A stretch of 64,000 nucleotides of DNA from Aphanomyces cochlioides (GCA_019828595.1 JAHQRK010000009.1:558001-622000); one strand, 5' to 3'. Positions 31,517-43,253 are shown, counted from the stretch's first letter. Made by a program: numbers and translations. The notes: generated by a model from the sequence alone, not told the origin.

Positions 31517-31700
31517 TTATCCCTTTCTGGGTCGGCGCTGTCCACCATTTTCACGGTGTGGGACTACGACTATGGCACGGACGTGTCGATCCATGAAGCC
31601 CACCATGTGCTGGCGGCAACCCTGGAGCGACGTTTTCTACGAAATGGCTGTCGCAAGGTATGGCGAGGAGGGTGCAGCCTTGAAGAGAGGATCAAAGAAC
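31517..31700 (+). pseudogene. Broken 3-prime fragment of methylsterol oxidase
   Basis: The fragment begins abruptly at CCCTTTCTGGGTCGGCGC, equal to the middle of the 28481-29494 gene (about 29254), reads GAVHH, then jumps to FTVWDYDYGTDVSIHEA and, in another frame, WSDVFYEMAVARYG. The segment with the rest of the third histidine box and NYASF is deleted. It marks the left break of a tandem segmental duplication. Confidence 0.75.
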
Positions 31701-32097
31701 TTTCGCATCCATGGACTTATCAATGTGGATATCCCCTCAAGAGATGTTACAGGCTTGAGTTCTCTGGCGTGGAAGAAATTGTCGACTGTCGGGGGGCATT
31801 TGGGGGAATCTTGAATGCATGGGGGCTGAGTGTGGTTGATGACAACACCAGTGTGCTACGATGTCCAGGAGATCTATCGACAGAACCGTTTGACGCCAAA
31901 TACAAAGCCCATGAGCTCGGCAAAGCGAGGGCGGCTCTTACATTTGACGTTTATCGTAGCGTGGCTGTTGGTTTAATAGTAAGTGGCTCCGATGGCTTTA
32001 AGAAAGAGGTGCAAATGCTAGTCCAACTTGGATGCCTGTGTGGATTATATGGCTAGAGCAAATATGAGGGGGATATTTTAGTTGGTTTACATTGTAA

Positions 32098-33122
32098 CTA
32101 CAGGGTATACTCTCGGCCCTGGCGGGGAGAGGGCACGTTGGCATGACTTCCGGGGTACGGCTGATTGGAAGGCTGTGTGTTGTTACCACCTTTCGCAGCG
32201 GGACTACGGCGAGGAGGTTTCGACACCTTATCGGCGTTGTAATAGTCTGGTTCGTGTTGTGAAACATTGGGCACATCGCTCGATTCATTCTTCGCATTCT
32301 CTTCGCGTTCCTTGTCTGCAGCCTTCTTCTTGCGCATGAGTAAGATTTGGCGAATTGAAATACCGATCGAGAGCTATAAAACAGCATGAGAGAGTGTTCC
32401 TAGACCGTGAAGCAACTTACGATAGCACCGACACCACCGCAAATCGAGACGATCAACTTCCACGAGGAAGAGCCGTTGCAATTTGGTGGGCCAGAATAGT
32501 CTGAAACACAGACACACTTGCCATCGATGACACTTCCACGCTGGGCATTGCACTCGACAGCTGGAGTTGTGGTAGGAGCTGGAGTTGGCGCGGCAGTGCT
32601 GGAAGATTGCGAGGATCCAGAAGATCCTGTACAGGTTGACTTGCCATCTCCAGCTGTGATTTGAATTTTTCCTTCAGTTGAGATGGCGGCACACGGTGCA
32701 GTGCTCATCGCGTTGGCAGCCCATCCTCTGAAGTAGACCCAGCCGACATTGTCCGCACAAACGACATAGTTGCCGTCGCTGTTCTTGTCAAGTTGAGTGC
32801 CACTCGGCTTGGCGTGCTGGAACGCCACGGTGTTGTCCGTCACGAACGAGAACGTGACTTTGTCCACGCCTGGGAACTTGATTACCTGCGGTACGCCAGC
32901 CTTCATTGTTGTCGAGTAGGCTGGCAAAGAGATCGAAGCTTCGTTTTTGCAAGAGCAGCATCCGGGTGCTTTTGAGCAGTATGGATCCCAGACAAGGTCA
33001 ATTGGGTCGTATGTTGTGGGCACAAACGAATTCAGGCACACTGCGCAGCATGCATCGTTCGCTTCCACCACACTTGGCGCCGTGGCCAATGCGGCAACGC
33101 ACAATGCCAGAGCTCTTTGCAT
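32098..33122 (-). CDS. Cys-rich type I membrane protein, copy 2
   Basis: Two exons, 32421-33122 and 32098-32373 (47-nt intron), give 325 residues. Same plan as copy 1: signal peptide (MQRALALCVAALATAPSVVEA), CCAVCLN, GCCSC, the conserved middle KAGVPQVIKFPGVDKVTFSF, EGF-like CVCVSDYSGPPNC, one membrane helix and a basic cytosolic tail ending SPRQGREYTL. Differences from copy 1 cluster around the second Cys group and the Ser/Thr linker. Upstream flanking sequence (about 33200-33350) matches the flank of copy 1 (about 31380-31520). Function unknown. Confidence 0.75.
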
Positions 33123-34482
33123 GAGGTTACAAACTGACCCAAGCGGAGCGCTCTTCTCGAAAAAATCGTCGATTTTATCAAAATTCCATTAAAATATCTA
33201 GGTTTTATTATGGAGTGCACAATCCTTGGCAAAAAAAAATGGGCGACAAATTTTTCAACACTCAGTTCAACCATGTGCTACAAACGTTTGGCACAGTAGA
33301 CGACGGTTTGTACAGAGACGACCACGTCTCTCTTCATCTTATCCTCTCTCTCGAAGCTAAAGCTACAGAGATTCAGCACGCAGAACGATAGAAAGAAAGC
33401 GCTTGCTATTGTTCGACGCTCTTATAAATATCGACAGTTTTGATGGGTTTTTCAAAATTCAAAATTGCACCAAGGCACCTTTGCAAAATTTGACTTGAAG
33501 TTTGTATGCTCGATTGTCTACGACAGTACAAATTTCAAACATTTGGAGGTGCTTGGACGATTTTTGACTTGAATTTTGTATACTGTCGCCTCGCTCCGCG
33601 ATATTGCTTGGCAAGGACTGCCCATCTTTACGGGCGAAGTTGGATGTACCGTAGACAGAGACGTCGGCACTTCCGGTGGTTGCAAGCGTTAGTTTATGCT
33701 CTTCCCGCGATCATTAGCTCATTCGAGTAATGATGGACGACAGATTGTGCTGTGGCTTCGACAGCGAGATCTCTTGAATGCCCAACTTTTGCGGAATTGG
33801 ATTGCTTGACGCGGTCATGCGATCTCGCGTGGGAATCCAAGCAGATTGCATCACAGACCAAAGTTGATATCACACTTTGATGAGCTTTCTGCAAGCTTTT
33901 GCCGACCACTTGCGTCAACGAAGGCTTCATCTTGAGGCATTGAGAGCTGAAGTCAGGAGAATTCATCGGTTCATGGATTGAAAATCGTCAGTTTACGATG
34001 CTCCTTGTGCGACAGTTGGAATGACTCGATCTTTAGCCGAATGTGGATGCGCTTGAGGTTTGACAAGGATGCTACGCCGACACCAAGACGATTCACTGCT
34101 GACAAGTCGGAGCATAATCTACGCTTCCACGCTCCTCCAACTTGAAACTTCACCGTTGACTTTCACAACTGTGAAGGTCACTCTGCTCTAACCTTGGCTT
34201 CGCCCTATCGGGCCTGCATGGCCAGGTAGCTCATAAGCTACGGAAGTCGCAAGGATCCCAGCATGGACTTTGCGAGCATCTCAGTGGCATGAAGTCGCTG
34301 CATCTGTTGCCTGCTACAGCGCAAACCGTGTCAACGCAAACTTCCGTTTCGGCTTGTCTTCTCGACGCCATGATGGAAAAATAAGCAAATGACTGAGCGA
34401 AAACCCACGCGGGTAAAATTTCGAAGAAGAGAAGCAAGACGACGATGCCGTTTGTTGCGTCGCGCAGTCGCAAATTCCCATC
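33123..34482. other. Intergenic with weak minus-strand frames
   Basis: The first 230 bases are the duplicated promoter flank of copy 2. A 90-residue minus-strand frame (33694-33966, MNSPDFSSQCLKMKPSLTQV) and a Cys-containing frame (about 34231-34362, MASRRQAETEVCVDTVCAV) could be exons of one unresolved minus-strand gene, but I could not join them. I see nothing else. Confidence 0.35.
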
Positions 34483-35589
34483 ATGTTATTGACATGGATG
34501 CTTCTCGTGAGCTGGCATGCCTCCCTCTCGGCTGAAAACTGCTGCGGGGTCTGCTTGAACGGCGTGACAAACTACACGTACGTCCCGTCCGACTTTGCCC
34601 AGTGCCAAGCTCAAAACTACTGCTGCTTTCATTGCTTTGACAACGACATTGGCATTCCATCCATTCTCCCCGTCGCTGGCACTTCGTTCGATGCCACAAA
34701 GACCATCGCCACGACGGGACAGTTTGTGCAGATTCAATGGGAGAAAGCTGTTCTCGTGACCTACGTGACGTTTGGTCCGAACCAAACTAAGTCTGGCATT
34801 CCGTTGCTGTCGTCGCCGAAAGCCACCAAGCGAGGCGATGTCTTCCTCCTGTGTCCGCAATACCCAGGCACTATCTACTTCCGAGGATTTGGCAACGATT
34901 CTTGCACGTCTGTGTCGCTGGAATACCCCATCAATGTAAAGTACTCGACGGCATTCCACGCAGCGCTTACGTAGTTGCTGCTTAGGTGATCACGGGTGTG
35001 GATGGATCGAGTTGCAACGGTGTGTCCTCCACGGTGTCGCCTTCGACTTCAAGTGTCGTTCCTGCATCGACCACAACAACAGCCCCGGAGCCAAACGTTG
35101 CAGTTCCATGCAATCTGGCTCGTGGGAGCATTGTTGGTACGCCAGCTTTGAGCTGAATGACCCTGCATTGACCTCCACTTAGATGGAGTTTGTGTTTGCG
35201 CGTCAGACTGGGTAGGACCTCCAGAATGTGGAAGCACACCTGTTTGGAAATGGCTCATCACGATCGGTGGCGGAGTTGCCGCTGTGGTAAGCCTTCTCTC
35301 TCCAAGCATCTTATTATGACCTTCGTGGTTGTAGTGCTCTATCGTCGTCTCAGTTCGCGCATTCATGATGACACGGAAAAACGCGTCGAGAAAACAATCT
35401 TCGCACGAAGTGACGGCGAACAAAGCGATTGAAATGGAGACAATCCGCATTTCCCGCCATGACTCAGCACCTCTCGACGAGATTCCTTACGCTGCTGAGA
35501 GCAAAAGCCAACGCCCCGACAACGACAGCACCCACAGCGCCAACTCGTCCACGACGTTTCAGCTAACATCATCAAAATTCGGAAAATAA
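34483..35589 (+). CDS. Cys-rich type I membrane protein, copy 3 (diverged, inverted)
   Basis: Four exons, 34483-34935, 34986-35136, 35183-35286 and 35335-35589 (introns of 50, 46 and 48 nt), give 320 residues. Signal peptide MLLTWMLLVSWHASLSA, then CCGVCLN, CCFHC, a Ser/Thr/Pro linker, RGSIVDGVCVCASDWVGPPE, the membrane helix WLITIGGGVAAVCSIVVSV and a basic, Ser-rich cytosolic tail. The order of motifs matches copies 1 and 2, so the family is clear, but sequence similarity is much lower and the gene lies on the opposite strand with two extra introns. The last intron sits in the membrane segment at the same place as in the other copies. Confidence 0.75.
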
Positions 35590-36372
35590 ATCATTTTTCA
35601 TATTTATTCCGAATTTTTGAATTTATCAATGTTAAGCAGAAAACCTTTCCCGCCACATTCGGGATTTACCCCTCTCAGTTCCAAATACAGTACTCTATGA
35701 AAGCCTCCAAGCCTACCAGGCAGCCAAGGGGTAATGATTTTTTATATCAGAGCTAAACCCCTCGTGTAGAAAATGCTGAAGAAATGGCCACTACTGTTAG
35801 TATTTGTCATGTCAGAGGGAAATTTTTCTTCAAATTAGGGGGATTTTAGTGAATTCCCATATAAAATGGGGTGCCATGTGTCAATATGAAGATAAACATC
35901 ATTCAAGATCTTGCTATATGACGACAGTGACGCATGGCTCTTGCTTCTGTCGTTGAAAGGCTTTGTGAAGGGTCCAAGGCCTGTCAATTGTCCATGACGG
36001 GTTGAAACAATTGTTCTCATGGAATCCTCCTGGCATGACGCGTCAGTCCTGTCAATCGCGTCATCGGTCCAACTGATATTATCACTTAGTAATCCTAAAC
36101 ATGTATCTCAAGTTTTGTGTGTATATTGTACTACTACTATTTGTACTGTAATGTACTAGCAATTTACTAGATCAAGTATTCAGTGACACTCTTGATGACG
36201 CATCAAGTGTCACACTTGGGGCGAGTGAAGTGGATTGGAACAGCCAATAAAATTAAAAGTCTGGAAATAGATTAATTTTAATTGGTCAATTAATTTATGA
36301 ATTTATTGATTTTCAGCCAATTAAATCCATCAACAATCAACGCTTCGGTCATTTTTCCAAGATCTCTCCCCC
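35590..36372. other. Intergenic, 0.8 kb, promoter of the KIX gene at its end
   Basis: No gene. An imperfect inverted repeat (GACACTCTTGATG/CATCAAGTGTC) lies at about 36185-36211. CCAAT/ATTGG boxes lie at 36244-36248, 36281-36285 and 36317-36321, just before the start at 36373. Confidence 0.5.
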
Positions 36373-37470
36373 ATGACGACGCACGTTGCGGCTTCCGACA
36401 TGCATCTGCGCATGGGCAATCCAACGACGCCGAGCTCATGGAGAGCGAGGCTGTCGATGGAAAAGAGAGATGCCATCCAGAAGAATATAATGCATGTGTT
36501 GATCCAGCTGAAACCGAACGCGCCGTCTGCGGTGGTCCAGAAATTACCCAGCATGTCCAAGCGGTTGGAAGAGAGTTTGCTTCTCATGGCCAGATCAGAG
36601 GATGAATACTTGAATGACGCGACACTCCAGCAACGAATCATGGATCTACAACAGAAGAATGCGAGTAAACTCCTCAAACGACCGAGTCCCAGTGCATCGC
36701 AACGAGGACCTCGTTTGACAGACGACCAGCGCAAAAAGTTCTTTGTGTACTTGCAAGCGTGGCGCAACAAGACAGTTCAGGATGAAGGCATTGGCCCATG
36801 GGATATCATGCCTACGCACATTTTAGCACAGGTGGCGACTGTAGTACCCACGGACTTTCATCAACTCGAACAAGCTTGTGGCGTCGATCCCAAGTGGATT
36901 GAAAAGTATGGCGAGTCATTCATGCGTCATATCGAGCACTGCCTCAAGCATCTCCAAGCAAAAACACGTACTTCGGAGCAAGAACCTGAAGAAAAACGTC
37001 TCAAAGTCTCGAAACCTTCCCCTGCGTCGCCGTCCAAAGCGTCTCGTGTGACGCCGATTGCTCCAGCAAAACCAGTTGCAGCTCCAGCTCCAACTCCACC
37101 GCTCTTCACAAACCTGCCTACACCATCTTATATTGTCGCCAACGTATCGCCTTCGCCAATGTACGACAACGAAGGTTCTGTGCATGGTCTGACGTCAATT
37201 CTGCGACCACAATCAACGCCTAAAGGTGCAGCAGCGCTCTTGCCTCGACTGAACGACTCTGTCTTGCCGACTGTCGAAGCGTATGAGGAAGAATTGAATC
37301 GACTGCGTATGATGCTTACTCGCTCACAGCAAGAGAATGCCGTTTTAAGTGCAGAAGTGCAATACCTTCGGCAGCAACTCCGTCAATCCAACGATGCCGC
37401 CGCGGCCGCTGCCGCTTGCGAAGCGTTGGTTGCATGTCAAACTGCGAATGTCAAGGAAAAGAAGCGTTAA
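36373..37470 (+). CDS. KIX-HRDC domain protein
   Basis: Intronless, 365 residues. Residues about 20-95 (starting SSWRARLSMEKRDAIQKNIM, with ARSEDEYLNDATLQQRI) fit a KIX domain of the plant MED15/CBP type, a three-helix fold that binds activation domains. Residues about 115-195 (FFVYLQAWRN..., VDPKWIEKYGESFMRHI) fit an HRDC domain, found in RecQ helicases and RNase D. A basic, Pro/Ala-rich linker follows, then a C-terminal coiled coil from about 300 (YEEELNRLRMMLTRSQQEN) that suggests dimerisation. Probably nuclear, linking transcription or chromatin to nucleic acid. I do not know a named protein with this order of domains. Family calls rest on pattern, not a search. Confidence 0.65.
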   Translation: MTTHVAASDMHLRMGNPTTPSSWRARLSMEKRDAIQKNIMHVLIQLKPNAPSAVVQKLPSMSKRLEESLLLMARSEDEYLNDATLQQRIMDLQQKNASKLLKRPSPSASQRGPRLTDDQRKKFFVYLQAWRNKTVQDEGIGPWDIMPTHILAQVATVVPTDFHQLEQACGVDPKWIEKYGESFMRHIEHCLKHLQAKTRTSEQEPEEKRLKVSKPSPASPSKASRVTPIAPAKPVAAPAPTPPLFTNLPTPSYIVANVSPSPMYDNEGSVHGLTSILRPQSTPKGAAALLPRLNDSVLPTVEAYEEELNRLRMMLTRSQQENAVLSAEVQYLRQQLRQSNDAAAAAAACEALVACQTANVKEKKR

Positions 37471-37539
37471 ATTTATATGGACACCCGCAATATACTTGGA
37501 ATTTGTATACCTTTGGCATTTCAATAGTACGAGTCATTG

Positions 37540-38872
37540 ATGGAATCGCTCCGACTGATCCATGGCGTCACGATGCTCGAGAAGCGATTCCTCTATCGAC
37601 GCCATCTTGGCACAGGCACATCCAGCATCGTCGTGCTTGCGATGGACACTTTGACCAAGAAGAACGTCGCGATCAAGATCTGGCACAAGGCTCTCTCGGC
37701 AGCCGGCGAGCGTGAAGTCGACGTGCTCGAACTCGTGGCCGACAAGCGGCCGTCAGCAGGACTACCGATCGTCCAGCTCTATGGATCGTTCTACTACAAG
37801 GATCATCTGTGCATTGTCATGGAGCGTGTTGGTTTGCCCATCCGATTACGTCCACGATCGTCTCCACAAGCGCCAACGTCAATGTCGTTGTCAGCGATTG
37901 AGTTGGCGGTGGATTCGCTCGCGGTGTGCACGGCAAGGCCACAAATGGACAGAAACAAGCTACGACAGATTGTACGTCTTGGCTATGGTCTCGACGCACG
38001 ATCAGCAACATGCGTTCCTTGTAGATCTTTCAAACGTGTGCGGCATTGGCGTTTGTCCATTCTTTGGTACGTCTCGCGAGATAGATTGATGGCATTGTGA
38101 CGCTATCGCTGTAGAATCTCATCCACGCAGACGTCAAACCGGACAACATACTTTCTGACAACAGCGTATTGGAAGGAAGTGTCAACTTGATCGACTTTGG
38201 AAATGCAATGTACAATTCTGAAGCCGCCGAGTTGGTGTCCGCGCATGAATACGACGTCCAGACAATGTTGTACCGAGCGCCAGAAGTCGCTGTCGGAGCT
38301 TCGTTGACAACTGCAGCGGACATGTGGTCTGTTGGATGCATTCTCCTTGAAGGCGTCCTGGGAACGCCGCCATTTCTAGCCCACACACGATCGACACTTC
38401 TCGCACAAATCGATCAGTTGGTTCCAGTGGTCAGTTCTCTTTCTCCATGATGTGCGCAGCTTAGACGTACCTCGTAGACTTTTTCCCAAGGCTTGTACTT
38501 GAATGAATTTGCGACGTACCGCAAGAAAGTTGAGCTGAAACCAGTGTCACTCGATGATTTGCTGACTCGGTTTGGCATTGCAGTCGACAAAGAACGTGAC
38601 CTGGTCTCGTTTCTCCGATCGTGCTTGACCGTTGATCCCGTAAATCGCCTGACAGCTGCACAGGTACAACCTCCACGTTGTCAATTTATGATGACCATCT
38701 CGTTCCAAAGGCTGTTGTCCATCCATTCCTGTTGCCAGTAAACCCCGTAAGCTTTTTGATTACCCCCAAGAGATCTCTTGCAACCGACAAAGGCTCATCG
38801 CCTAACAAACGCCAATTGACACATGCCATTCTCATGACTGCTGCGCCGCCACCGCCGCCATCGCTTCCGTGA
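37540..38872 (+). CDS. DYRK/CMGC-like protein kinase
   Basis: Five exons, 37540-37971, 38025-38066, 38115-38429, 38478-38663 and 38711-38872 (introns of 47-53 nt), give 378 residues. All core kinase parts are present: Gly loop LGTGTSSIV (23-31), Lys46 in VAIKIW, hinge LCIVME, catalytic loop HADVKPDN with Asp164, metal-binding DFG with Asp185, then TMLYRAPEVAVG and AADMWSVGCIL. The activation loop Tyr before RAPE and the general layout point to DYRK or a related CMGC kinase. The catalytic loop has Ala in place of the usual Arg (HAD, not HRD), so the kinase may not need activation-loop phosphorylation. The coding region overlaps that of the convergent AAA gene by 41 bases. Confidence 0.75.
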
Positions 38873-41321
38873 AATGCCGCTGATGAACCGTGTTTGCATC
38901 CTCGTTTTCACGCAGGGCTCGAAATGCCGCTTCCTTGCACACGGCACTAATTCCTGCACCAGTCATCGAGTCGCCTGCCAAAAGGGCCAACGCGACCAAA
39001 TCCACATCGGAAGCAAGTGGCATGGCTTTAGCGTACTCTTGGAAAATCGCCACGCGGTCGACAATGTTTGGAAGGCCAAGATGAATTGCTTGGTCCATAC
39101 GTCCTGGACGAACGAGGGCCTGTTGTAGCATGAAGAGACCGTCAAACTTTGAATTTTCGTACCGCATCAAGTGCTTCCAAGCGATTTGTCGCAGCGACGA
39201 CGATTACATCGGTGGTGTGGCTATGACACAAACGAATCAACGACAAGTTTTATGTCGTTGTACCCTTCAATGCCGTCCATTTCATTCAAAAGCGTAGATA
39301 AAACTCTCGCAAAGACGCCAGATGCATCTTGTCCTTCATCTGCAAATGGATTGGAAGATTGAGATGTCTTGGCTTCCAACTTTACCTCCAAATGTTCGCT
39401 TAGCTGTGATTGCATCGATCTATCGGTCATAGACGGCGATGATATCAATGAAATCGTCCTTAGAGAGCACTCATACCTCATCGAAAAACAAAAGACATGG
39501 TGCTGAGGCTCTTGCACGTGCTAAGACAACGGATAAATTGATGTCAATGGTTGTAAAAAGAAACCAAAGAGAGAACGAATGGACTGCTCCGTCTCGCCAA
39601 AATACTTGGAAAGCAGCTTGGATGACTAGACACACCGCACTCAGTTAAACAAAAAGTTTTAGAGGGAGTTTACTTGGACTTGGACAAAGTTTGCACGAGA
39701 GGCCGCAGCAAGTCCACGAACCAGCATTGACTTGCCGCAACCCGATGGCCCGTACAGCAAAATACCTGAGACGCTTTCAACGCCAAGCCTCTATGGATTG
39801 TGTAAACAATCATAAACGATGGGGCGCCTGATGTACCTGGAGAGCTGCCTTCTTCTCGAAGCGGTACGAGACGAGATCAATCAATCGCTGTTTGACTGTA
39901 GTGTAGCCCGCAAATCGATCCCAAGTCTCAGCCTTAACTGGCCGCTGGACGTTTAAATCTTGCAACTGAGAAGGCTCAATGGACCCTTGCGCTTTGACGA
40001 GTTCGAGCCAAGTTGGTGAGTCAGAGCCAAGTGTCAACTTTGCACTGGCAGTCGCTCGACGCACAATCTTTTTCAAATCTCTCGCAACGTATCCGCCCGT
40101 GATAGCGGCTAGTCGGCTTGCTAAACTTTTGTCTCCATGCAAGAGGCGTAGCAGAATTGATTGACGCATGTCCTCAGTCGGGACATCGAGCACGAATCGA
40201 CGCTCTAAACGACCCGTTCTAGTGGCTGTTGATGGAAGTGTAGACGTCGACGTTGCAATAACAGCAACACGACGTCCAGCCCATAGATCAAGTTGCTGTA
40301 ACAACTTGCGGCCGATGGATGTTACCTCGCCCTCATCAAAGAGCGCATCCACATTGTCGAGCAAAAGAACTCCAGGGCCTTCAGGGTCTAAGCCATTGGC
40401 AAAGTTGTGATTTAGATCTTCGGACAAAAGCAGCGACCAGCTGTCGATACTGACCACAGGAATGCCAACCTTCTCGAGCTCACTTTGCATTGTTCGTAGC
40501 AGCCACGATTTGCCGACGCCACCGACGCCTTGAACAAGCAGTCCATTTGATGTGATAGCTGCATGATCCATCGCCAGAGCAAGACGTAAGTGAAACAATA
40601 GATCTGTCACAACGGTATCGTAGCCAGCAAACCCAGCGTATTGGATTCGCTGAAGCCAAGGATAATGATCCCATCGGTGATTCCAGTCTGTGGACGGCGT
40701 GACAGCTGCTGATCGAAGAATAACTGATGTCGGTGCTGAAACTTCGCCAAAAACGACGGAATGACCTTGTGTATTGAGAGCGTCCAAGACACGACACACG
40801 TAGAGTTGCCCCACAATTCGAATAGAGAAAAGACTGCCCGAAGCAACATACTTGAGTTGTCGGGTGACTATGCTGGCAATATCAAGTGTTCCATCGCGCA
40901 AGACCTGTGGAATATCGTTTCGTTTCTTACTTGGCATGAGGGTTCTTGGGAATTGATAGAGTATTTCCACGTGGAGTTGATCCACAGAAGTAATCTCCTC
41001 ATCGCTGACGAGCTCGTATGTGATCAATTCGCCATGACGAATGCCGAGAGACTGCAACATCCACGGAAGAATACTTACCTCATCGGTCAAAGTGCTCGTC
41101 GAATCGTCGTCAGGCTCACCAAGCGACGTGCAAACAATGCTAGCATTTTTGTACACCAGCCGACAACATTGAGCAATGTGCTTGGATCCAAAATCTTGAA
41201 TCGAATTTGGTGAAATGTATCCTTGGCCGCTGAATGCGCGGCGGCGTGCGATGCCTTTGTTGGTCATGATGGAACGAATATCCGGATCGCAACTTATCCG
41301 GTAAGAGTGGCGCCTTTTCAT
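38832..41321 (-). CDS. Two-domain AAA+ ATPase, AFG2/SPATA5L1-like
   Basis: Eight exons: 39837-41321, 39674-39790, 39565-39625, 39477-39520, 39386-39419, 39264-39339, 39163-39220 and 38832-39119, giving 720 residues from the ATG at 41321. An N-domain is followed by ATPase domain D1 with a degenerate Walker A (QGVGGVGKS) and Walker B (VLLLDNVDALF, Asn for Glu). Domain D2 has LLYGPSGCGKSML, FGETEQSIRSLF, LLFFDEID, VVAATNR and LVRPGRMDQ. The C-terminus GAGISAVCKEAAFRALREN and HFTEAM matches the AFG2/SPATA5L1 group of Cdc48 relatives, which act in 60S ribosome maturation. The small exons all fall in D2. Alternative starts: an upstream ATG at 41342 or a later one near 41268. D1 is probably not an active ATPase. 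Confidence 0.75.
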
Positions 41322-41340
41322 TCCATCGCTCCGAAGCGTC

Positions 41341-41718
41341 ATGGCGAACAATGCGCCAAACGAGGTCGAGGAAACGATCAAGGCTCTCAAGCTCAAGCCA
41401 GGCTTCTTCTCCTACATCATCATGAACAACGATGGGATTGTCATCAAATACGAGAACATGGAATACAAGATGGCCGTCATGCATGCGTATCATATCCTGA
41501 GCTTGTACGCACGTTCAAAGAAGCACCTGAGCAAACTCTTTGATGCGAGCGAATGCGATATTGAATGTCTGCGTCTTCGTACCAAGATGCACGAGATGAT
41601 CATCGCCCAGTACACGCGCTTCACGCTCGTTGTGCTTCAAACGTCGGAAGCTGAAGTCGTTAAGGTTGATGTTAAGGTGGAGGAAGTGGTCAAAGAGGAA
41701 GCAACAGCTCCGGCATAA
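41341..41718 (+). CDS. DYNLRB: Dynein light chain roadblock (DYNLRB/LC7)
   Basis: Intronless, 125 residues, starting MANNAPNEVEETIKALKL. The roadblock fold is clear (GFFSYIIMNNDGIVIKYENM, LTKMHE-like RLRTKMHEMIIAQ, YTRFTLVVLQ). It is the light chain that docks to the dynein intermediate chain. The C-terminal 25 residues are an acidic, Lys/Val-rich extension beyond the usual end of about 96-100 residues. Start lies 19 bases from the divergent AAA gene start. Confidence 0.85.
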   Translation: MANNAPNEVEETIKALKLKPGFFSYIIMNNDGIVIKYENMEYKMAVMHAYHILSLYARSKKHLSKLFDASECDIECLRLRTKMHEMIIAQYTRFTLVVLQTSEAEVVKVDVKVEEVVKEEATAPA

Positions 41719-41865
41719 TTCAATAATTGTGTACGTCACGTTGAATGCATTTTCTACAGATCATGCGCTTTCTGTAAAGAAGAGACAAGAGGGTACACTC
41801 CTAAGAGGATCTACTATTATATGTTTAATAAAATCGGGCTACAAGATGAATGACAGCAAAACGAT

Positions 41866-42381
<516 letters not shown>

Positions 42382-42469
42382 TCATTACCTTTGAAAATTG
42401 ATATATTGAACCCCTAGTCCTCCTTTGTACGACCTTGGTGCACGTACGCTTGCCATAATATCAAACGCA

Positions 42470-42883
42470 TTACTTGGCATTTGTATGAATGCTTGGACGA
42501 CCCCCATTATGGATTGTACGACCTCCTACAAGAAGATTCACAGGGTCGTACAAATCCATTGTGTTGCCAACGGTCAATCGTGCGACAGCATTAGGTCCTT
42601 CCCGAAAAACGAAAAAGTCCAGGCTGCAAGTGACACCACTCTGTGAAGGATGAACAGGGTGCATGGCAAGAACATATCCACAGCTAATGTCCTTCAGGCT
42701 GAGTGATGACATACTCATTTCCAAGGCGTCGACACTCTGAACGTCGTCTTGTTTTTACTGCCCCGATTACACAGGTCGAGTGGGCTTCTCCATCAGAACG
42801 ATTCGAATGAAATGTTGGAGGGGGCGAAAGAAATTCATCATTGAATCTGCCGCGATAAGGTAGCGCGTGCGTTGACAGAGCAT
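42470..42883 (-). CDS. Hypothetical protein, 125 residues
   Basis: Two exons, 42773-42883 and 42470-42736, joined by a 36-nt intron with good splice ends. The reading frame is maintained across it (MEKPTRP|SVDALEMSMSS). No motif is recognised. More coding sequence may exist upstream, up to about 43066, but I could not splice it in. Confidence 0.4.
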
Positions 42884-43253
42884 GGCCTTTGCGAAGTCAT
42901 TCTTTGCATGGAGCAACTACAAAGACACCAGCAAGGCTCACATGTAGCTCGTTTCCCGTCTATTGTTTGCGCCATTGAGGAAAAGGCGAGTGCGACAATT
43001 GAAGTACCGGTATGCATCTTGGATATAGACCAGCATCTGCCAAAGGTAATCGAGCGACCAGACTGACATGTGAAGACTGGGGCTTCACATGGTCAGAGCA
43101 TCTTCAATCCCACGGTTTGCCAACGTGCATCGGTGTCGGACGGTTTTTTTGCTCAAATACCCGACAAAAGGATGTTTGACAGGGTCTTTGGCAAATTTCC
43201 GATCCATTGTTGGAGAATCCCTGGAGGCATTTTCATAAATTCAAGTTGAAGTC
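42884..43253. other. Spacer before acyl-CoA synthetase gene
   Basis: About 370 bases. A minus-strand frame reading VYIQDAYRYFNCRTRLF near 43000 may be an upstream exon of the hypothetical gene at 42470-42883; otherwise nothing is seen. Confidence 0.3.

Noticed and set aside
34486..34959. 157-codon minus-strand frame over Cys-rich copy 3
   Set aside because: Antisense to a signal-peptide protein whose exons join in phase; no motif of its own.
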